Of a DNA stretch of 64,000 nt, positions 58,866 to 64,000 are shown in pieces (the first letter of the stretch is position 1; each line of letters starts with the position of its first letter). Made by a program: the position numbers and the translations under genes. Origin of the DNA: Acinetobacter pittii (GTDB taxonomy: Bacteria; Pseudomonadota; Gammaproteobacteria; Pseudomonadales; Moraxellaceae); the NCBI RefSeq assembly GCF_034067285.1, contig NZ_CP139286.1, forward strand, positions 3,624,741-3,688,740, read 5' to 3'. The notes below the pieces were generated by a model. That model was not told where the DNA came from. It searched no databases and worked only from the letters and a program-made list of their open reading frames with translations.

Positions 58866-58884
58866 TATACTCCCTACCAGTATA
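58866..58884. promoter_or_regulatory. Operator for the RcnR/DmeR-type regulator
   Basis: TATACTCCCTACCAGTATA lies between the divergent dmeF and dmeR genes. It matches the TACT-(G/C tract)-AGTA pattern bound by RcnR/FrmR-family proteins. Binding is inferred. Confidence 0.7.
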
Positions 58885-58907
58885 TTAAATTATACAAGAG
58901 AACACAG

Positions 58908-59171
58908 ATGAGTCACGTCGGTCAGGATAAAAAAATAGTTAATCGTGTAAAACGACTAAAAGGGCAAATTAATAGTATTGAGCATGCTGTTGAGCAACCA
59001 GATATTTCATGCATAGAAATACTTCAACAAGTTGCTGCAATTAAAGGGGCAATAAATGGCCTGATGAGTGAATTGATGGAACAGCACTTACACCACCACG
59101 TGCTCAAAGAAGCAAAAGTCGATCAGAATGAATTAGATGAGTTTTTAAAAGTTTTTAAAAGATACGGTTAA
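58908..59171 (+). CDS. dmeR: RcnR/DmeR-type metal-responsive repressor
   Basis: The 87-residue all-helical CsoR/RcnR-family (DUF156) repressor keeps the RcnR ligand set: His3, Cys35, His60 and His64. That set binds Co(II)/Ni(II) in E. coli RcnR. Cobalt or nickel should release it from the TACT...AGTA operator and turn on the divergent exporter gene. The arrangement equals the dmeRF pairs of alphaproteobacteria except that here the genes are divergent. A terminator follows. Confidence 0.88.
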   Translation: MSHVGQDKKIVNRVKRLKGQINSIEHAVEQPDISCIEILQQVAAIKGAINGLMSELMEQHLHHHVLKEAKVDQNELDEFLKVFKRYG

Positions 59172-59179
59172 CAAAATGA

Positions 59180-59217
59180 CTGAATGACACAGCTAAGTGC
59201 ATCATTCAGAGTTTTTT
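59180..59217 (+). terminator. Intrinsic terminator after dmeR
   Basis: CTGAATGA-CAC...GTG-CATCATTCAG hairpin followed by a T-run at 59212-59217. Confidence 0.75.
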
Positions 59218-59219
59218 AA

Positions 59220-60575
59220 TTATTTTCCAATACAAAATGAACCAAAGATTTTGCCTAAAAGGTCATCGGCACTAAAGTCGCCGGTAATTTCACCTAAAGC
59301 ATTTTGAGCAAGACGTAGTGATTCAGCAACCAGTTCACCTGCGTTAAACACAACGAGTTGCTCGCGTGCTTCTGAAAGATAGAGCTGTGTGCGCTTCATT
59401 GCGTCTAAATGACGTGTTCTTGCAATAAAGGTGTCTTCCTCAGGATGAAAGCCTGCATGCGCTGTAATCGCCTCTACGAGGCCTTGTACGCCCATCTCTT
59501 GTTTCGCTGAAACTGTAATATGACGGAACCCTTGATAATCGCCTATTTCAGCTAATTGACCAGTTAAATCGCATTTATTACCAATTAACATTAAACGACG
59601 TGGTTCAATGTGTTCAGCAAAATATTCTTGAGCAAGTTTTAATGGATCATCACCTTGATTTAAATCATAAACCAGTAATAACAAATCAGCCTGTTCAATT
59701 TCTTTGATTGCTCTACGAATCCCTTCTTTTTCAACGATATCTCCTGTTTCACGAAGGCCCGCAGTATCTGTTAAGGTGATTGGTAGGCCATTTAAGCTAA
59801 TTTTTTCATGTAAAACATCACGAGTTGTACCGGCAATATCAGTCACAATTGCACGCTCAACACCAGCAAGTGCATTCAATAAGCTCGATTTACCCGCATT
59901 TGGTTTACCCGCAATAACAACTTGTAAACCTTCACGTAATAATTGCCCTTGTCGTGCAGAGGTTTGAACAGCATGTACCGACTGCTGAACATCTTCAAGT
60001 AGAGCTAAAATTTTGCCATCTGCCAAGAAATCGATTTCTTCTTCAGGAAAATCAATTGCGGCTTCAACATGTAAGCGTAAATGAATCAGTTTTTCTAAAA
60101 CTGTATTAATTTTTGTTGAAAAAGCGCCTTGTAAAGAACGAACTGCAGAGCGTGCCGCAGCTTGCGAAGTCGCATCAATCAAATCAGCAATAGCTTCCGC
60201 TTGTACCAAGTCCATCTTGCCATTTTCAAAAGCACGCATGGAAAATTCGCCAGCTTTTGCAGCGATTGCGCCCAGCTCAAATAGACGTCCCAGCAAGGCA
60301 TTTTGAATGACTGGACCACCATGACCTTGTAGTTCTACAACATCTTCACCTGTAAACGAGTGAGGATTGGGAAAGCATAGAACAATCCCTTCATCCATAA
60401 TGCTGCCATCAGCATCATAAAATTTACGGAAACCCGCCATACGCGCTTCTGGCAAGTTCTTTTGTGTCAGTTTTTGAGCAATTTCATAAGCCTTAGGTCC
60501 AGATAGGCGAATCACGCCCACACCACCACGCCCTGGTGGCGTTGCAATTGCGGCAATCGTGGTTTGACTTTGCAT
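59220..60575 (-). CDS. mnmE: tRNA modification GTPase MnmE
   Basis: From the ATG at 60575 (AGGTGA upstream) the product is 451 residues. The N-terminal tetrahydrofolate-binding domain has IAAIATPPGRGGVGVIRLSG. The G domain has GKPNAGKSSLLN near 224, TDTAGLRET near 272 and NKCDL near 333, and the C-terminus ends FCIGK with the catalytic Cys. With MnmG it makes the 5-carboxymethylaminomethyl group at wobble U34. It lies downstream of yidC but behind a terminator. Confidence 0.97.
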   Translation of the reverse strand: MQSQTTIAAIATPPGRGGVGVIRLSGPKAYEIAQKLTQKNLPEARMAGFRKFYDADGSIMDEGIVLCFPNPHSFTGEDVVELQGHGGPVIQNALLGRLFELGAIAAKAGEFSMRAFENGKMDLVQAEAIADLIDATSQAAARSAVRSLQGAFSTKINTVLEKLIHLRLHVEAAIDFPEEEIDFLADGKILALLEDVQQSVHAVQTSARQGQLLREGLQVVIAGKPNAGKSSLLNALAGVERAIVTDIAGTTRDVLHEKISLNGLPITLTDTAGLRETGDIVEKEGIRRAIKEIEQADLLLLVYDLNQGDDPLKLAQEYFAEHIEPRRLMLIGNKCDLTGQLAEIGDYQGFRHITVSAKQEMGVQGLVEAITAHAGFHPEEDTFIARTRHLDAMKRTQLYLSEAREQLVVFNAGELVAESLRLAQNALGEITGDFSADDLLGKIFGSFCIGK

Positions 60576-60609
60576 ATTATTCACCTAAAAACCTAAAATC
60601 CAGCCAAAG

Positions 60610-60645
60610 AAAAATCCGCCTAAGATTACCATCTTAAGCGGATTT
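60610..60645 (-). terminator. Intrinsic terminator after yidC
   Basis: AAATCCGCTTAAGAT-GGTA-ATCTTAGGCGGATTT on the minus strand, followed by T's, between yidC and mnmE. Confidence 0.8.
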
Positions 60646-60665
60646 ATTCAGCAAAAGTTCAACGA

Positions 60666-62426
60666 TTAAGAAGCTGATTCAGTCTTATTGATACGACCTT
60701 TTTCAACGCTCTTATTAATAAACGACTGCTGTAAAATAGTAATACTGTTGTTCACGATCCAGTACAGCACGAGACCTGCAGGGAAGAACAACATAAATAC
60801 CGTGAACATAATCGGCATAATGCGGAACACTTTTGCCTGCATTGGATCAGCGGGTTGTGGGTTCAACATTTGCTGCGCAAACATGGTAGCACCCATGATT
60901 AACGGCAAGATGAACCAAGGATCCATTGCTGACAAGTCTTGAATCCAGCCTAACCATGGTGCATGACGTAATTCCACACTTTCCATGAGTACCCAGTACA
61001 AAGCAAGGAAAATTGGCATTTGTAGCAATAATGGTAAACAACCTGAAAGTGGATTTACTTGTTCACGCTTGTATAAAGCCATCATTTCTTGCGAGAAGCG
61101 CATACGGTCTTCACCGAACTCTTCTTTCATGCGTTGCATTTCTGGTGCAATCACACGCATTTTCGCCATAGAACGATAACTTTTTGAAGATAAAGGCCAC
61201 AAGATCATCTTCACCATAATGGTAAGCAAGATGATTGACCATCCCCAGTTACCCACAATGCTATGGAAGAATTGCAGACCTAAGAACAAGAGTTTAGCAA
61301 TTGGCCATAACCAACCATAATCAACAGTCTGATTTAAACCTACAGCTAAATCTTTTAATTCTGATTGTACTTTTGGACCTGAATAAAGTTTTGCATCCAC
61401 TTCCATTGAAGTGCCTGCCGGAACATTAATCACTGGTGAGGTAAAACCAATGATATTCATGTGATCAGCAGATTGACGAGATTCAAGCTTAGCTACATAA
61501 GGCTGACCATTGGCTTGAGTCAACTTAAGATTTCCAGGAATCCAAGCACTTACAAAGTAATGCTGAACAATTGCTACCCATCCACCCTTCGCTTCAGTAT
61601 TTACTTTTTCTTCTGAGAAATTAGCAAATTTAAGCTTATTGTAATGTGCATCAGGTGTTCCCCAAGCTCCCCCTAAGAAAGTTCCTAGAGTGAAAATACC
61701 TTGAGAAGACTTACCAGGATCTTCAGAATTATCGCGCTTTAATTGTCCAAACATCTGACCTTGCCAGCTTTGTTGGCTACGGTTAATGACTTGATGTTTT
61801 ACAACAATTGGATATTGACCTTGAGTAAAGGTAAAAGTCTTAATAATTTCAACGCCTTCAGGTGTTTTAAATACCATTGGAACGTTTAAAACTTTTTCAG
61901 ATTGACCCTTTTGGTCCTGTACACCCTTAGCATCAGCCAAAGTATATGATGTCTTTTCAACAGCATATAATGGACGACCACCACGACTACTATCTGGTCC
62001 ATTCAAACCAATTAAGCCAGATTGAGCAACATATGTACGCTTGGCATCATTTTCAAGCATAACAAAAGGTTGATCGCTGTCTTTGCTTTTGTCGTGTGAG
62101 AGTAATTCAATACGAACAATATCACCACCCTTTGGATTGATCCAAATATGGTAAAGGTCAGTTTGTACTGAAATAAGCTGTTGATTCACAGGTGCAGTTG
62201 CATCTGTGGTTTGTGACTGCGCAATATTTGCTTGTGGCACATCGGAAGCCACTGTTGCATTTTTAGCATTTGGCAAATCAGCAGATACTTCATGCGAGCT
62301 TACAGCCGCCGCTTGTTGTTGCGGTGCAGTTGCAGCATTTCCATAATCTTTTTGCCAAGCCAAAATGAGCAAATATGCGGTGACAAACATGGCCCCGAGA
62401 ATTGCAAACCTGGCCCATTGTTGCAT
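60666..62426 (-). CDS. yidC: Membrane protein insertase YidC
   Basis: The 586-residue YidC/Oxa1 protein has an N-terminal membrane anchor, a long periplasmic beta domain (about 80-350) and the conserved five-helix insertase core (about 355-565), including the hydrophilic-groove Arg in WPLSSKSYRSMAKMR and NPLSGCLPLLLQMPIFLALYWVL. It inserts and folds inner membrane proteins with or without SecYEG. It is the last gene of the rpmH-rnpA-yidD-yidC set before the terminator. Confidence 0.98.
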   Translation of the reverse strand: MQQWARFAILGAMFVTAYLLILAWQKDYGNAATAPQQQAAAVSSHEVSADLPNAKNATVASDVPQANIAQSQTTDATAPVNQQLISVQTDLYHIWINPKGGDIVRIELLSHDKSKDSDQPFVMLENDAKRTYVAQSGLIGLNGPDSSRGGRPLYAVEKTSYTLADAKGVQDQKGQSEKVLNVPMVFKTPEGVEIIKTFTFTQGQYPIVVKHQVINRSQQSWQGQMFGQLKRDNSEDPGKSSQGIFTLGTFLGGAWGTPDAHYNKLKFANFSEEKVNTEAKGGWVAIVQHYFVSAWIPGNLKLTQANGQPYVAKLESRQSADHMNIIGFTSPVINVPAGTSMEVDAKLYSGPKVQSELKDLAVGLNQTVDYGWLWPIAKLLFLGLQFFHSIVGNWGWSIILLTIMVKMILWPLSSKSYRSMAKMRVIAPEMQRMKEEFGEDRMRFSQEMMALYKREQVNPLSGCLPLLLQMPIFLALYWVLMESVELRHAPWLGWIQDLSAMDPWFILPLIMGATMFAQQMLNPQPADPMQAKVFRIMPIMFTVFMLFFPAGLVLYWIVNNSITILQQSFINKSVEKGRINKTESAS

Positions 62427-62431
62427 ATCTA

Positions 62432-62752
62432 TTACCCCAAATGGTTAGAGAGATTTTGCTTCAGTAAACGATCACGAAAGGGTACAGCAACATGATGCGT
62501 TTGAGAATCTATTTGATGAAACGAAATAAAACGAATTGCTTTTGGCGGTACCGGATCATATCCAGATCCTCCCCACGGATGACAACGACAAATCCGTTTA
62601 GAAGATAACCAAACGCCTTTTATCGCACCATGAGTGTGCAATGCTTCTATCGCATATTGGGAACAAGTCGGGATATAACGACAACGGGGTCCAAGAAGCG
62701 GACTAATCGCAATTTGATACAGTCGAATCAACCAACGTAGAAAACGGACCAT
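62432..62752 (-). CDS. yidD: Membrane protein insertion efficiency factor YidD
   Basis: The 106-residue protein has the YidD core: [31 protein letters not shown] near residues 8-38, with the conserved cysteines and the [15 protein letters not shown] motif. It helps YidC-dependent insertion at the inner face of the membrane. The last ~25 residues are variable. It starts 10 bp after rnpA and ends 5 bp before yidC. Confidence 0.95.
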   Translation of the reverse strand: MVRFLRWLIRLYQIAISPLLGPRCRYIPTCSQYAIEALHTHGAIKGVWLSSKRICRCHPWGGSGYDPVPPKAIRFISFHQIDSQTHHVAVPFRDRLLKQNLSNHLG

Positions 62753-62762
62753 TGGCTATCTC

Positions 62763-63155
62763 TTAATTCTGCGAGGTTGTGCCAACTTTAGAATGTTTTT
62801 TTGCTAAGCGCTGTAATTTTTGCCAAGCAAAATCTAATTGTTGATATAGCTCAGCATTCGTAATCGTTTCTATACCAACTTTCGGCATCACTACAACATC
62901 TATGTCTGATCCAAAATTCGGCTGATGTAGACGAAAGCTCTCACGAGCAAGACGTTTTATTCGATTTCTTTCATGCGCTCGGCGCACTTTTTTCTTAGCA
63001 ACAACAATACCCAAACGGCTTTTAGGCTGTTCGGTTAATTTTGCAAGAAATAAAAAATGGGGTTGATGCACTTTAAAAAGCGCACCATCAAATACACTTT
63101 TATAATCTGCAGCACAGCGTATTCGCACGTCTGTGCTAAAACTGTAAAGTGTCAT
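62763..63155 (-). CDS. rnpA: Ribonuclease P protein component
   Basis: The 130-residue basic protein starts at the ATG at 63155 (a GTG at 63158 is also possible). The RNR motif region [18 protein letters not shown] near 77-94 is the RNase P protein signature, and the N-terminal [19 protein letters not shown] fits the family. With the M1 RNA it cuts tRNA 5' leaders. It follows rpmH closely, the usual arrangement beside the origin. Confidence 0.95.
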   Translation of the reverse strand: MTLYSFSTDVRIRCAADYKSVFDGALFKVHQPHFLFLAKLTEQPKSRLGIVVAKKKVRRAHERNRIKRLARESFRLHQPNFGSDIDVVVMPKVGIETITNAELYQQLDFAWQKLQRLAKKHSKVGTTSQN

Positions 63156-63184
63156 CACACCCAAGTCTGGTCAGCGTAACAGTA

Positions 63185-63319
63185 TTAAACAGTTAAGCTA
63201 TGACGACCTTTTGCACGACGACGAGCTAATACTTGACGACCAGCTTTAGTTGCCATACGAGCACGGAAACCATGAACGCGTTTACGCTTTAATTCAGATG
63301 GTTGGAAAGTACGTTTCAT
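63185..63319 (-). CDS. rpmH: 50S ribosomal protein L34
   Basis: The 44-residue, very basic protein [20 protein letters not shown]... is a standard L34. The ATG at 63319 follows GGGAG. It is the first gene of the minus-strand operon and faces oriC, as in most gammaproteobacteria where rpmH and dnaA diverge. Confidence 0.98.
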
Positions 63320-64000
63320 ATTGAAACTCCCAAAAATGATCTTTCTATAAAGGTCCGCGATTTTATTGTGCAATGTTTACGCTGTCAATGAAAAACTAAG
63401 AAAGTTTTGTATTTAACCCAAATTTTTAATCTTTTTACTTCTTTTTATTCTTTCCATAATTTAGGGCAATATATAGCTTTAAAAGTTATACACAAAGTAA
63501 TTGTCTATTTTTATTAGAACTTTTAATATATACACACCTTATATACATATTTATCAACAAAACAAGATATCATCTTGGTTTTGATTTACAGCATTTGAAT
63601 TTAAATTCATATTTTGCAGTTATCCACAAAAGATCATCCTCCTATTAAATAAATTCAAATTTAGAAATTTAAATTTATTCTTATTAGAGGTGACTTTTTC
63701 TGTGGATTTCGCACTTTTAAAGTTAAAAAACATGTATTTGGGTTGTTGATAACTCTGTTTTTATTATATTTATGGATTGTGGATAAGTTTATGTGTTAAT
63801 TTATCCACAGGTTGTGCAAAAAGTTATACACAAGCCGATTTGAATTTAAATTTATTCACAAGAGATTTCTTTTTAGACAAAATCAAACGAAATCGTCATG
63901 ACAGATGTGGATAACTTGGTTAGAATGGCGACCCCTTCTCATCAGGAAGGGTTAATCTTTAGATTATTTGAATTTAAAAACGCAGAAATAGGGGATACAC
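63320..64000. other. oriC: Chromosomal replication origin region (oriC)
   Basis: This gene-free AT-rich region between rpmH and the window end holds nine DnaA-box-like 9-mers: 63486 (TTATACACA), 63551 (TTATCAACA), 63620 (TTATCCACA), 63744 (TGTTGATAA), 63779 (TGTGGATAA), 63801 (TTATCCACA), 63824 (TTATACACA), 63852 (TTATTCACA) and 63906 (TGTGGATAA). Four are perfect. Three copies of TTTGAATTTAAA (63594, 63839, 63967) recall the repeat cluster at 43.5-44.1 kb. The last bases, AGGGGATACAC, look like a ribosome binding site, so dnaA should start just past the window. Confidence 0.9.
63898..63926 (+). promoter_or_regulatory. Candidate dnaA promoter overlapping a DnaA box
   Basis: ATGACA (63898-63903), 17 bases, then TAGAAT (63921-63926). 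A perfect DnaA box (63906-63914, reverse) lies in the spacer, as expected for self-repression by DnaA. A small hairpin CCCTTC-TCATCA-GGAAGGG follows in the leader (about 63932-63951). Confidence 0.65.

Overview
This window reads as an origin-proximal stretch of an Acinetobacter chromosome, most likely from the A. baumannii/calcoaceticus complex. The evidence is AT-rich intergenic DNA, the gene orders ubiG-mupP-yciK, ribF-ileS-lspA-fkpB and rpmH-rnpA-yidD-yidC-mnmE, and the protein sequences themselves. I see no prophage, insertion sequence, transposase, integron or CRISPR array, so this is core and near-core chromosome. The right end is oriC: nine DnaA-box-like 9-mers lie between rpmH and the window edge, and the last bases look like a ribosome binding site for dnaA, which would start just outside.

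Left part (1-25.7 kb). A Tat-exported phospholipase C (cut by the window edge) sits with a 44-residue lipoprotein, then RNase PH. A fatty acid desaturase and its ferredoxin reductase diverge from a FabR/DesT-type repressor over three palindromic operators. Next come another TetR regulator, dsbA, the ubiG-mupP-yciK group (ubiquinone and peptidoglycan recycling), two RcnB-like periplasmic proteins, argA, a complete alkanesulfonate operon with two substrate-binding proteins (ssuA1, ssuA2, ssuD, ssuC, ssuB), a RutR-like regulator, a short nucleosidase, a TDT-family transporter, then ribF-ileS-lspA-fkpB, an FMN reductase and a small ankyrin protein.

Middle (25.8-45.9 kb). A full rRNA operon on the minus strand (16S, tRNA-Ile, tRNA-Ala, 23S, 5S) is transcribed away from oriC, with a visible promoter, terminator and the complementary flanks that form the 16S and 23S processing stems. 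Then follow a periplasmic cyclophilin, an HSL-type esterase, small lipoproteins, a metallo-beta-lactamase-fold protein that has lost most metal ligands next to a LysR regulator, grpE and dnaK with sigma-32-like promoters, two tandem matrixin-like metalloproteases with coiled-coil insertions, mltB, and purKE. Between mltB and purK is a gene-free 680-bp AT-rich stretch with 14 copies of a 12-bp palindrome (TTTRAATTYAAA) and DnaA boxes. The same motif recurs in oriC, and this is the most unusual feature of the window.

Right part (46-64 kb). mpl, ltrA, a PAP2 phosphatase, a TerC protein behind a yybP-ykoY manganese riboswitch, ygiB-ygiC, and a Rieske oxygenase plus guanine deaminase with a sigma-54-like promoter and a terminator hairpin in the leader. 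Then hpt, a GlsB-type membrane protein, dsbC, a DmeF-type cobalt/nickel exporter divergent from its RcnR/DmeR regulator, mnmE, yidC, yidD, rnpA, rpmH and oriC. Two parS-like sites (about 57.9 and 32.3 kb) fit the origin-proximal location.
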